Shown here piece after piece: positions 37,731 to 46,779 of a stretch of DNA of 64,000 nt (its first letter is position 1; each line of letters starts with the position of its first letter). The translations under genes and the position numbers were made by a program. Below the pieces are notes generated by a model. It had not been told where the DNA came from and did not search any database. It saw only the letters and a program-made list of their open reading frames with translations. Source of the DNA: Pseudoclavibacter chungangensis (GTDB lineage: Bacteria > Actinomycetota > Actinomycetes > Actinomycetales > Microbacteriaceae); NCBI RefSeq assembly GCF_013410545.1, contig NZ_JACCFV010000001.1, forward strand, positions 2,232,001-2,296,000. Reading direction: 5' to 3'.

Positions 37731-37743
37731 CGGCCTCGCCCGT

Positions 37744-40395
37744 TCAGCCGAACATCGTCGGATCGAGGCCGAGCCGTCGCCTGATGAGCAGGCCGACGGC
37801 CCAGTTCAGTCCGGCGACCCCGACGAGCCCGGCGCCGCCGGCCGCGAGGAGCCCGGGGTGGATGGGACCGCGCGTGGTGTCCGCGCCGCCGGCCTCCGGC
37901 CCCGACGCCGTGGCGACCTCGTTCCCGCTCGCCTCGCCCGTGGCCTCCTCGGCGGCCTGGGCCTGCGGCGCTGCGGCACCGGAACCCGTGTTCGTGCCGC
38001 CGGACTGCGACTGATTCAGTGCCAGGGGCGTCGAGGCACTGTACGTGCCGACCTCGGGTGCGCCCGTGCCGTCGAGGCTCACGGTCATGGGGAGCGTCGG
38101 CTTGTAGACGTCTCGCGCACCGCCGGAGGTGAACCAGTACGAGAACAGGCCGGTCTCGTTCTGGAAGTCGACGAAGTCGCTCGGGAACGAGCCCCAGTAC
38201 GATCCGTTGGCCGCCGTTCGTGCCGCCTGTCCGGTGGCGGTCCCGTCGCCCGAACCGACGACGCCCTGCGAGGATCCGGTCCCGGTGTAGCTCACGCCGA
38301 GGTAGTCGGGGGTGAGCGCGAAGCCCCCGTCTCGCTCGACGGTCGCGGCGTCGATGCCGCCGAGGTTCGCGAGCGTGATCGTGCGGTCGTCGAGTTTCAC
38401 CCACTTGGACGCGTCCTGCATGGAGGCGCCGTAGCCGCTGCCGGTCGCGGTGACCCGGCCGGATCCCGATGCGTCGACGACGAGGAGGGGGTCGGTCGCC
38501 GACCAGTAGGCGAGACCGCCGTAGAACGCGACCGTGAATGATCCGCGCCACTGCACACGGAGCGAGCCGTCGCTCGCCTTCGTCACCTCACCGTCGGTGA
38601 TGCGAACCTGCGATTCGCTGTCCGACCCCTGCCGCTGCGTCGAGACGGCGACACCTCCACGATCGGCGCACGTGTTGGCCCAGCTCGCCTGCTCGAAGGT
38701 GGCGCCGTTGGGCTTGATGACGGTGACGTCGCCGTCGGCCGAACGGTACTCGGATTCGTTCCACACACCGGAGCTGCCGCGCACGGGACCGGAACCGGCC
38801 ACGAGGAAGTTGCAGCCGCCGTAGAACGCACCGCTCGTGCTCTCCTTGTTGAGCCCCCAGTAGAGCGTGGCACCGCCGGCGTCGGCGCCACCTGGATCGT
38901 CGGTCGGTGTGGGTGTGGGGGTCGTGTTCCCGGCGACCGCCGTCTTCGTCGTGAGGCTCGCGGGGCTCCCCTCGGCGCCCGCGACGCGTGGTGTGACGGT
39001 GACCGTGTACGACTGGTCGGGTCGGAGCCCACCGAGCGTGTACGAACGCTCCGTCGAGGTGCGCTCCCCGACCGGCGTCCCGGTGGCCGTAGTCCCGGCG
39101 TAGACACGCGTGACGTAGTCGGTCGGGGGTCCCGCGTCCGTGTGCGTCCACGACCAGTCGATCGTGACCGAGTCGCTCGTCGTGCTCGGGGTCCCGAGCG
39201 TCGGGGTCGCCGTGCCGAGCGCCGGAACGACCTCGATCTCGAGCGGCGGGATGTCGGCGGCCGTCCACGAGTCCCCCGAGCGGACTTCGACGATCAATCG
39301 GTTCGTTCCGAGCGGCAGGTCCGCGACGTTCCAGACGCCCCGGCCGGCGCCGCCCGAGACGGGGACGACGGTGGGCGAGGCGACGAGGGGCCCCGTGCCG
39401 TCGGTGACCCGCACCTCCTCGGCCGAGGCGCCGAGCCCGGTGAACCCGATGCCGAGTTCCTTCAACCCCTTCGGAATGCGTGTGTGGTCCGGGGCCGCAC
39501 TCGGCGTCGCTCCGACCGTGACCGTGATGGGCTTCGCGCGCTTCTTCGGGTCGGCCGCGCCACCCGAGCTGTACCAGTAGGACGATTGGCCGGTGAGCTC
39601 GTTGAACGTGATGAACGACTGCGGGAACGACCCCGCGTCGGCGCCGCTCGTCACCTGCGGTGTCCCCGAGACCGACACCGTGACCCGGTCGTAGTCGGGC
39701 GTGATCGTGAATCCCCCGGACGCGAGCGCGACGCCGCTGAACGTCGCGAGGTCGATCTCCGTGGGAGCGAGTTCGACCCACTTCGACGTGTCGTACATGT
39801 CCGCGCCGTAGCCGGACGCCGTCCCGCGCAGCGTCCCCGAGCCGTCGGCGACATCGAGCCGCACGTCACTCACGGTCCAGTAGGTCAGGCCGCCGTAGAA
39901 CACGATCGTGAACGATCCGCGCCACGCGATCGACGCCGTTCCCGCGTCGACGTCGATCGTTCCCGTGCCGTTCGCGAGGTTGACGCGGTTCGCGGTCGTC
40001 GACCCGGCGCTCGTCGCGGCAGGCGTGCCGGCGGACGTCTGGCATTTCGTGGACCAGGTCGGCGCGACCTGGGTGCCCGAGCTGTCGGGCTTCGTGATCG
40101 TCACATCGCCGTCACTGGCCCTGTAGAACCCATCCGATTCGGTCCACAACCGCGAGCTGCCCGAGTTCCCCGCCGTCCCGGCCGAGAGGAAGTTGCAGCC
40201 ACCGAAATAGGCGCCACCGCCGACCTCGTCGTTCAGTTGCCACGAGAGGTTCACGTCGGTGATCGGTTCCACCGCGGCGACCGCGGCGTCGTCCGTGAGC
40301 GCGAGCAGGCCGCCGACCGCGACGACGGCCACACCGACCGCCGCGACGACACGGGTCACGATGCCGGGTGCCGCGATTCGGAGTCGCCTCGTCAT
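37744..40395 (-). CDS. Surface protein with two HtaA-like domains flanking a fibronectin-III-like module
   Basis: An 883-residue exported protein. Signal peptide at about 1-40; HtaA-like domain 1 at about 48-300; a linking region with a fibronectin-III-like module at about 395-490; Pro/Thr linker; HtaA-like domain 2 at about 515-770; Ala-rich stretch; C-terminal membrane helix and basic tail. Each HtaA-like domain has YFGGCNF/FYGGCNF and a second Cys that may pair, and FYGGLxYW. HtaA proteins bind haem at the surface in Corynebacterium. Last gene of the hmu operon (ATGA overlap with the HtaC-like gene). Domain 1 is nearly a copy of the domain at 46780-48195. Confidence 0.83.
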   Translation of the reverse strand: MTRRLRIAAPGIVTRVVAAVGVAVVAVGGLLALTDDAAVAAVEPITDVNLSWQLNDEVGGGAYFGGCNFLSAGTAGNSGSSRLWTESDGFYRASDGDVTITKPDSSGTQVAPTWSTKCQTSAGTPAATSAGSTTANRVNLANGTGTIDVDAGTASIAWRGSFTIVFYGGLTYWTVSDVRLDVADGSGTLRGTASGYGADMYDTSKWVELAPTEIDLATFSGVALASGGFTITPDYDRVTVSVSGTPQVTSGADAGSFPQSFITFNELTGQSSYWYSSGGAADPKKRAKPITVTVGATPSAAPDHTRIPKGLKELGIGFTGLGASAEEVRVTDGTGPLVASPTVVPVSGGAGRGVWNVADLPLGTNRLIVEVRSGDSWTAADIPPLEIEVVPALGTATPTLGTPSTTSDSVTIDWSWTHTDAGPPTDYVTRVYAGTTATGTPVGERTSTERSYTLGGLRPDQSYTVTVTPRVAGAEGSPASLTTKTAVAGNTTPTPTPTDDPGGADAGGATLYWGLNKESTSGAFYGGCNFLVAGSGPVRGSSGVWNESEYRSADGDVTVIKPNGATFEQASWANTCADRGGVAVSTQRQGSDSESQVRITDGEVTKASDGSLRVQWRGSFTVAFYGGLAYWSATDPLLVVDASGSGRVTATGSGYGASMQDASKWVKLDDRTITLANLGGIDAATVERDGGFALTPDYLGVSYTGTGSSQGVVGSGDGTATGQAARTAANGSYWGSFPSDFVDFQNETGLFSYWFTSGGARDVYKPTLPMTVSLDGTGAPEVGTYSASTPLALNQSQSGGTNTGSGAAAPQAQAAEEATGEASGNEVATASGPEAGGADTTRGPIHPGLLAAGGAGLVGVAGLNWAVGLLIRRRLGLDPTMFG

Positions 40396-41642
40396 GAGCG
40401 CTCCTCGTCGTCGTGACTCGCGCCCGTCGGGACGAGCACGGTCGGGGCGTCCTGGTGCTTCTCGAGATCGATGCCGCCCGCGACCGTCGCCGGGGCGGCC
40501 ACCCCGCCGGCCGGCGTCGCGGGGCCGAGGAGCGGCGAGTTCTGTTCGCGCATCGCATCGGTCTCGATCCGGAAGAAGTCGATCATGCGGTCGCTCGGCG
40601 GCTCGGTGCTCGGTGCCGCGTCGGGCCCGTCGAGCAGCGTGCGCCGCGCCGCCGCCCCGGACACCCGCTGCCGCGCCCGGGCGCTGCGGGACTCCTGGGC
40701 GAGCCGGAGTGCGGCGGTCTTGCGGCGTTGCTTCTCGCGTTCGCGGATCGCGCGGCGTTCACGTTGCCCGCGCACCTTCTCGAGCGCTTCCGGATTGACG
40801 CCGAGGATGAGGCTCTTCGCGGCGAGATACGCGCCGATCCCGACGGCGAGCGCGACGACCGAGAGGCCGATGACGAAGAACACGGGCAGCAGCACGAGGA
40901 ACCAGTCGAGCATCGCGAGCGACGAGCCCTGTGTCTGCTGGGTCTCGTTGCCCGTGGCGGCCGTCGCGGCCGTCCCGGCAGGTGCGGCGGCGGGCGCCGC
41001 GGTCTCGCTCGCCGCGGGCGCCGCCTCGGTCGCCGGCGCCGCGGTCTGGGGCTGCGCCGCCGCGGCACCGGCGAAGGTGACAGGCGTGAACGACTCGTTG
41101 TTCGCGTTCTTCACGCCGTGCGCACCGATCGTGATGATGCCGCACTGGACCTCACGGCAGTCGACGGTCGTCGCGTTCTGGTCGCGATCGAAGGTCTGGA
41201 ACACGGCGCCCGGGATGCGGATGGTGCCCGACCAGGTGCCGTCGGCCGCGACCTCCCCGCCGTTGGCCGCGTAGGAGGTGGAGCTGCCGGGGAACGTGAC
41301 GAACAGCTGGAACCCGGCCGGGTTCGTCTCGTCGTCGTACACGTAGCGATAGTTCGCGCCCGTCACGCCCCCCTGGCTCGGCCGCCAGGAGCCGCCGTTC
41401 GGGTCGTCGACCCACCCGAACAGGACGTAGATGCCGCCGAAGCCACCCTGTACGGACTGGAACCCCGTGCCCTGCAGCGCGATCTCGCTCTGCGCATCGG
41501 GATTCGGGTTGCCGGAGACCGAGACCTGCGCGGCGGCGTGGGCGGGCGCGGCGCCGAGGCCGATCGTGACGAGGCCGAGGACGAGTGCGGCGAGGACGAC
41601 GCCCGCGGTTCGCTGCAGTGTTCGGGATGCGGTCGCGATCAT
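40392..41642 (-). CDS. HtaC-like haem-transport-associated membrane protein
   Basis: A 416-residue protein: signal peptide ending near AHAAAQV, an immunoglobulin-like extracytoplasmic domain with a Cys pair in VDCREVQCGIITIGAHG, an Ala/Pro linker, a membrane helix (about 250-280), and a basic cytoplasmic tail. It overlaps hmuV (ATGA, 41639-41642) and the following HtaA gene. The HtaC assignment rests on this context and on the CREVQCGIITIGAHG pattern; the ligand is inferred. Confidence 0.7.
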   Translation of the reverse strand: MIATASRTLQRTAGVVLAALVLGLVTIGLGAAPAHAAAQVSVSGNPNPDAQSEIALQGTGFQSVQGGFGGIYVLFGWVDDPNGGSWRPSQGGVTGANYRYVYDDETNPAGFQLFVTFPGSSTSYAANGGEVAADGTWSGTIRIPGAVFQTFDRDQNATTVDCREVQCGIITIGAHGVKNANNESFTPVTFAGAAAAQPQTAAPATEAAPAASETAAPAAAPAGTAATAATGNETQQTQGSSLAMLDWFLVLLPVFFVIGLSVVALAVGIGAYLAAKSLILGVNPEALEKVRGQRERRAIREREKQRRKTAALRLAQESRSARARQRVSGAAARRTLLDGPDAAPSTEPPSDRMIDFFRIETDAMREQNSPLLGPATPAGGVAAPATVAGGIDLEKHQDAPTVLVPTGASHDDEERS

Positions 41643-42724
41643 GCGTTCGGCCTTTCGTCGTCGGCGGTCGAGGATTCGTCGGTGTCGGGAGCGGGGACGG
41701 TGTCGTCGTCGGCCGTCGGGTCCGGCCACGGTGGGGGCTCGGGAGCGGTCCCGCCGCCACCCGAGCCGCGCGCACCCACCGGCACGAGGTCGGTGTGATC
41801 GCCGACCGGCGGCGCCCCGGGGCCCGGTGGCCGCTCCGCGCCGGATCGGGTCCCGACCTCCGGCTCGTGTCGCGGCGGGTCGCGCCGCACACGATCCGGT
41901 GCGCGCCGGACGGGCACGACGATGGGGGCGTCCGTGACGGGGTCCCGGAGGATCTGGACCGGGTACTCGTAGACGTTCGACACGAGTTCCGCCGTGAGCA
42001 CGTCCTCGGGCGTCCCGTCCGCGACGATCCGGCCGTCGTCGAGCAGCGCGATGCGATCCGCGTATGCGGCCGCGAGGTCGAGGTTGTGGACGATGATGAC
42101 GACGGCGCAGCCCGTCGCGGCGTAGCTGCGCACGAGGTCGAGGACGAGTTCCTGGTGACGGATGTCCATCGCCGCGGTCGGCTCGTCGAGCAGCATGACC
42201 GATGCGGTCTGTGCGAGGACGCGTGCCAGCGCGGCGCGTGCTCGCTCGCCACCCGAGAGCGACGGATAGTGGCGGTCGGCGAACCGTTCCGTGTCGGTGC
42301 GGCGCATCGCGCCCGCCGTGATGAGTTCGTCGCGATCGCGCTCGCTCGTGCCCTGCCACGGCGATCGACCCATGTCGACGACCTCCTCGACCGTGAACGG
42401 GAAGGCGATGTCGACCTGCTGCAGGAGCACGGCGCGGCGCATGGCGAGTTCCGTGCCCGTCCACGCGTGGCTCGGTACCCCGTCGAGTTCGACCGTGCCC
42501 TCGACGATGTCGACGTCGTTCGTGATGACGTTGATGAGCGTCGACTTTCCGGCACCGTTCGGGCCGACGAGTGCGAGCACCTCGCCCGCGCGGATGTCGA
42601 GGTCGAGACCGTCCAGCACGCGCCGTTCGCCGAACTCGACCGTCGCGCCGCGGACGCGGAGCACGACCTCGCCCGGCGCCGCCTGCCGCGGCGTCCGCCG
42701 TCGGCCCATGATGATGCTGCTCAC
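41639..42724 (-). CDS. hmuV: Haem ABC transporter ATP-binding protein
   Basis: A 361-residue ATPase with Walker [11 protein letters not shown]-loop VLLQQVDIAF, signature LSGGERARAALARV, Walker B VMLLDEPTAAMD and H-loop IIVHNLDLA. The FecE/HmuV type is indicated by neighbours and by the VEEVVDMGRSPW segment. The C-terminal about 100 residues are a proline-rich low-complexity tail unusual for the family. The ATG overlaps the permease stop. Confidence 0.92.
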   Translation of the reverse strand: MSSIIMGRRRTPRQAAPGEVVLRVRGATVEFGERRVLDGLDLDIRAGEVLALVGPNGAGKSTLINVITNDVDIVEGTVELDGVPSHAWTGTELAMRRAVLLQQVDIAFPFTVEEVVDMGRSPWQGTSERDRDELITAGAMRRTDTERFADRHYPSLSGGERARAALARVLAQTASVMLLDEPTAAMDIRHQELVLDLVRSYAATGCAVVIIVHNLDLAAAYADRIALLDDGRIVADGTPEDVLTAELVSNVYEYPVQILRDPVTDAPIVVPVRRAPDRVRRDPPRHEPEVGTRSGAERPPGPGAPPVGDHTDLVPVGARGSGGGGTAPEPPPWPDPTADDDTVPAPDTDESSTADDERPNA

Positions 42725-43917
42725 TGCCAGCCACCGCCCTTCGTCCGACTACGCCGGATGAGGTAGAAGAAGAATGGGCCGCCGATGAGCGATGTGAGCA
42801 TGCCGATCGGGAGGTCGGCGAACTCGACGAGCGTGCGCGCCGCGAGGTCGGCCATCGTGAGCAGGAACGCACCGCCGAGCACCGAACAGAGAAGCAGCGC
42901 CCGGTGCGCGGGCCCGATGATCATGCGGATGATGTGCGGCACGACGAGGCCGACGAACGCGATGATGCCGGCGAACGCGACCGCCGCCGAGACGAGCAGC
43001 GCGACGTACACCATCGAGAGCACGCGGACGCGTTCGACGTCGACGCCCACGTGGCGGGCGGCCTTCTCGCCGAGGCTCAGGAGGTCGAGCTTGCGTCCCA
43101 TCGCGATCGCGAGTGCGGCACCGACGACGATGAGCGGCGCGACGAGCAGAACCTGTTCCCAGCGACTGCCGTTGAGGCTCCCCATCTGCCAGAACACGAT
43201 CTGCTCGCGCGCCTGCGTGGGCACCTTGAAGGTGATGAACGCGATGAGGGCACCGCACACCGCATTGACCGCGACGCCCGTGAGGATGAGCGTGATGACC
43301 TCCGTGCGTCCGCCCGTCCGGGACAGGGCGTACACGAGGAAGGTCGTCACGAGACCGGCGACGAACGCGAACGCCGGGGTCGTGAACGGGCCGAGGAACG
43401 TGAGCCCGAACAGGATCGAGAAGCTCGCGCCGACGGCCGCCCCCGACGAGACACCGACCGAGCCGGGCTCCGCGAGCGGGTTGCCGAAGATGCCCTGCAT
43501 GAGCGCGCCGGCCACGGCGAGCGCGGCGCCGACGAGGAGCGTGAGGACGATGCGTGGGAACCGCACCTCAGCGAGCGCGGCCGCGCCGAACTCGTGGCTG
43601 GGCCCGGGCAGCCAGTCGATCCCGAGCCCGCCGAGGACGAATCCGACGACCTCACCCGGCGGGATGTAGAGCTGTCCGATCATGGCCGACAGGAGGCAGC
43701 CGGCGAGGAGGGCGATCGCGAGCCCGATCGCGAGCAGGGTCGCCCGGGCGCGCTTCGTGCGCGGCGGGGCGGGCCGCGGCGCATCGAGCGGTCGCTCGAC
43801 GGACGGTGTGCTGCCGTGGGTGCCGGGACGCCGGTCGCGCTCGGACGCGGACCCGGTCGAACGGGACGGGTCGTCCTCGCGTGCCGCGCCGGTCCGGGCC
43901 TCGTGTGTGGACGTCAT
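42721..43917 (-). CDS. hmuU: Haem ABC transporter permease (FecCD family)
   Basis: A 398-residue permease with about 10 helices and FecCD motifs (LRVPRI-like VRFPRIVLTLLVGAALA, GIFGNPLAEPGSVGVSSGAA, and GLVVPHIIRMIIG before the coupling helix). A polar N-terminal extension of about 60 residues precedes helix 1. ATG 43917 is 7 nt after the hmuT stop; a GTG at 43938 would overlap hmuT. Confidence 0.92.
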   Translation of the reverse strand: MTSTHEARTGAAREDDPSRSTGSASERDRRPGTHGSTPSVERPLDAPRPAPPRTKRARATLLAIGLAIALLAGCLLSAMIGQLYIPPGEVVGFVLGGLGIDWLPGPSHEFGAAALAEVRFPRIVLTLLVGAALAVAGALMQGIFGNPLAEPGSVGVSSGAAVGASFSILFGLTFLGPFTTPAFAFVAGLVTTFLVYALSRTGGRTEVITLILTGVAVNAVCGALIAFITFKVPTQAREQIVFWQMGSLNGSRWEQVLLVAPLIVVGAALAIAMGRKLDLLSLGEKAARHVGVDVERVRVLSMVYVALLVSAAVAFAGIIAFVGLVVPHIIRMIIGPAHRALLLCSVLGGAFLLTMADLAARTLVEFADLPIGMLTSLIGGPFFFYLIRRSRTKGGGWQ

Positions 43918-43924
43918 TCGACCA

Positions 43925-45148
43925 TCACCCCTTCGCACCGCTCGTCGGTTCCGGCTCCGGTGTGTACGCGAGCTCGGGTGCGTAGATCGCGGTTCCGAGC
44001 GCGGCGAGCACCGATGCGGTGCGTGGCCCGAAGCTCATGACCTCGTAGTCGCTCATGTCCACGATCCGCTGGTTGGCGCCCGCGGGGGTCTGCTTGATGC
44101 CGGGGAGTTCGAGCGCCGCCTCGAGCCCGCCGACGGAGGCGAGCCCGAGGGTCATGACGATGATGACGTCGGGCGCGGCCTGCACGAGCGCTTCCGCGTT
44201 CGTCGGCGCCATGCCCTCGAAGCCGACCTCGGTCGCGACGTCGCGTGCACCGATGCTGCGGATGATCGAGTCGGCCCCCGAGCCGGCCCCCAACCAGTAG
44301 TAGATGCTGCCGCGGAGGTAGAGGAGGACCGTGCGCGGCTTGTCCTCCGTGTCGCTCGGCGACATCGCCGCGAGCGCTTGCACGGTCTGGCCGATCTCGC
44401 GCTGGGTACGGTCGGCGAGCGCACGCCCGAGTTCGGGGACCCCGAGTGCGTCCGCGACGAGTTGGATCTGGGAGCCGACGCCGTCGACGCCCTCCTCGTA
44501 CACGATGGGGATCATGACGACGGGGATGCCGGCCTCGCGGAGCTGGAGCTGGACGTCGTAGGGGCCGACGGACGTATCGGAGACGACGACGGTCGGCGCG
44601 AGCTCGAGGATCGCCTCGGCGCTCAGCTCGTGCCCGTTCTGGGTGACGAGCGGAAGCTGTTCGTTGCCGGGCATGAGCTTCTCGATGTCGGTCGCGGTGT
44701 CGCGTCCGACGAGATTGCATCCGAAGCCCAGGCCGATGACGGCGGCGGCGAGGCCGCCGTTCTGATTGAGCGCGAGGATGCGGCTCGTGTCCGTGACGGT
44801 CGTCTCGGGCCCGTCGGAGCTCGTGACGGTCGCGGGGAGCTGCTGGACTGCGCTCGCCGCCGAGCTGATCGGCGGGATGGCGCTGCTCTGGGTGTACGCC
44901 GTCGACGGGCCGGTGATCGTGCGCGGATCGGGCAGGTCGGCCGAGGTCACGTCGGGCAGCGTCGGCGGCTGGGGCTCTCGCTGCTCCGGCTGGGCGACGC
45001 ACGATTCGTTGCTGCCCGCGTCCGCCGCACCGATGTTGTGGAAGCCGTTCACCCAGAGGAGGGTGACGACGCTCGCCGCGACGACGATCCAGGTGGTGCG
45101 GCGGATCGTCTGTCGCCGGAAGCGCCGGAGTATGCGTGGGAGGGTCAT
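43925..45148 (-). CDS. hmuT: Haem ABC transporter substrate-binding protein
   Basis: A 407-residue cluster A-III periplasmic-binding-type protein: LALNQNGGLAAAVIGLGFG, ILELAPTVVVSD, GIPVVMIPIVYEEGVDGV, a backbone helix, then a second lobe ending at SVLAALGTAIYAPEL. It starts with a basic segment and a membrane helix (about 20-36) instead of a lipobox; the first Cys (SNESCVAQ) is about 50 residues in. It heads hmuTUV-HtaC-HtaA. ATG 45148 has a GGGGA site. Confidence 0.88.
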   Translation of the reverse strand: MTLPRILRRFRRQTIRRTTWIVVAASVVTLLWVNGFHNIGAADAGSNESCVAQPEQREPQPPTLPDVTSADLPDPRTITGPSTAYTQSSAIPPISSAASAVQQLPATVTSSDGPETTVTDTSRILALNQNGGLAAAVIGLGFGCNLVGRDTATDIEKLMPGNEQLPLVTQNGHELSAEAILELAPTVVVSDTSVGPYDVQLQLREAGIPVVMIPIVYEEGVDGVGSQIQLVADALGVPELGRALADRTQREIGQTVQALAAMSPSDTEDKPRTVLLYLRGSIYYWLGAGSGADSIIRSIGARDVATEVGFEGMAPTNAEALVQAAPDVIIVMTLGLASVGGLEAALELPGIKQTPAGANQRIVDMSDYEVMSFGPRTASVLAALGTAIYAPELAYTPEPEPTSGAKG

Positions 45149-45206
45149 GGGTCCCCGTGGGTCGTGGTTCGTCGGCTGGGTCCCGTCGCCGGGACGCGCC
45201 GTCCGG

Positions 45207-46658
45207 TCAGCGGACGCTCGTGGCGTCGCCGCTCGGGTCGTGAGGGGCGGAGCGGCGCAGCGCGAGGAGCGCCGCCCCGACGGCGAGGAGTGCGAGGGCG
45301 CCGACCCCCGCGACGAGTGCGACGTCGTCACCACCCGTGGCGGCGAGTCCGCCCGTGCCCGTGCCCGTACCCCCGGTGCCGGCCGTCGATGCACCCGTCG
45401 ACTGGGGAGCGCCGGAGCTCGTCGGCGCGGTCGTCGGGAGTGACGTCGCGGTCGGGATGCCGACGACGATGTCGTCCGCGTCGCGCGTGGACGACGTGAC
45501 GGCGACCGCGGCGGCCGGCTCCACCGCGAATCCCCCGACGACGGCGAGCCCGGCGACGAGCGCGACGACGGCACCGGCGGTTCGGAGGGCGACGCGCGAT
45601 GCGCGTCCGGCGGCCGGTTCGGGGGCGCGCAGCGGCTCGTCCTCGTCATCGAGTTCGGCGAGCAGCAGGTCGAGTCGGCGTCGGCGCCACCACCAGAACA
45701 GGATCGCGGCGATCACGAGCAGGACGATCACGAGGAGCACGACGAGCATCCACGGCAGCGCGAACAGGCTGATCGGTGCCGTGACGGTCTGTGGCAGGTC
45801 CGATCCGGCGCCGACCGGTTGGGTGTGGACCGTGAGGGTGCCCGACAGCGGGCCGATGGCGCTCGTCGCGACCGTCTTCGACATGACGACGCTCGAGCCG
45901 GGCAGGAGCTCGGGGATCTCGCCACCGATGAGGGCGATGCCACCCGTGCCGCTGATGCCGGCGAGCCGGAGGTCCTCGATCGATGCCAGCCGGACGTTGC
46001 CCGTGTTCACGAGCTCGTACGAGATCGCGATCTCGCCGCCGCCGAAGGGGTTCCAGCCGGAGCTGTAGCTCGTGGTGAGGTTGCGGATCTCGGCCGTGGG
46101 CGCGAGCGCTCCGCTCACGCGCAGGTCGATGCGGAGGCCGAGGCGGCGCTCGACCTGCACCTGGTCGATGCTCTCGCCGGGCGGCAGCGACGCGACGATC
46201 GCGGCCGAGTGGTCGCCGGGCGTGGCGTTGTCGGGCACGGTGACCGTGAACGTCACGTCCGAGCTCTGGCCGGGTTCGAGCACGAGCTCGCTCACATCGG
46301 GGACGACCCACGATCCGGCATCGGTCGAGGTCTCCCCCGTGGGCAGGATGTCGATGGCCCCGTCCGTCGTCGTGAACGCGTCGGCCGCGTACACGTCGAG
46401 ATCGAGCGTGCCCTGTCCGACGTTGGTGATGCGGATCGAGTCGGTGACCGACTGGCCCGGGTCGACCTCGTACCCGAAGTTCGCGCGTCCGGCGCCGAGA
46501 TCGTTGTCGACCGTCGCGACGGTCCAGGCGGGTGCATCGGCCGTGTCCGCCTGCGCGGGGACGAGCGGCGCGATCGACAGTGCGGCGGCGCCGAGCAGCA
46601 ACGCGATCGGGAGCGCCGCGCGGACGCGTCGCTCCCGCAGCGGGATCAGGGTGGGCAT
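45207..46658 (-). CDS. DUF916 (WxL-interacting-like) surface protein with LAATG sorting signal
   Basis: A 483-residue exported protein: signal peptide at about 1-37; an N-terminal DUF916-like domain (DPGQSVTDSIRITNVGQG, PGQSSDVTFTVTVPDNATPGDHSAAIV) at about 45-175; a second beta domain; a membrane helix at about 300-322 and basic stretch; a second hydrophobic segment; a Gly/Thr-rich stalk; and LAATG (438-442), hydrophobic helix and RRS tail, matching a class E-type (LAxTG) sorting signal. In Firmicutes such proteins bind WxL proteins and peptidoglycan. Adjacent to the HtaA-WxL-like gene. Confidence 0.72.
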   Translation of the reverse strand: MPTLIPLRERRVRAALPIALLLGAAALSIAPLVPAQADTADAPAWTVATVDNDLGAGRANFGYEVDPGQSVTDSIRITNVGQGTLDLDVYAADAFTTTDGAIDILPTGETSTDAGSWVVPDVSELVLEPGQSSDVTFTVTVPDNATPGDHSAAIVASLPPGESIDQVQVERRLGLRIDLRVSGALAPTAEIRNLTTSYSSGWNPFGGGEIAISYELVNTGNVRLASIEDLRLAGISGTGGIALIGGEIPELLPGSSVVMSKTVATSAIGPLSGTLTVHTQPVGAGSDLPQTVTAPISLFALPWMLVVLLVIVLLVIAAILFWWWRRRRLDLLLAELDDEDEPLRAPEPAAGRASRVALRTAGAVVALVAGLAVVGGFAVEPAAAVAVTSSTRDADDIVVGIPTATSLPTTAPTSSGAPQSTGASTAGTGGTGTGTGGLAATGGDDVALVAGVGALALLAVGAALLALRRSAPHDPSGDATSVR

Positions 46659-46727
46659 GGGGGTTCCCTCGTGGTGCGGCCCGGCATCGGTTGCCGGGGT
46701 GTCGTCGGTGTGGCGCAGCGGCGCCGG

Positions 46728-46769
46728 GATCGCGCGGTGCACGGGGTCGTGCCCGTGCACCGCGCGATC
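46728..46769 (-). terminator. Hairpin between HtaA-WxL gene and DUF916 gene
   Basis: A perfect 18-bp stem (46728-46745 with 46752-46769) and a 6-nt loop, beginning 11 nt after the HtaA stop. It could reduce read-through from the iron-regulated promoter into the rest of the locus. Confidence 0.75.
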
Positions 46770-46779
46770 GGTCAGGCGA

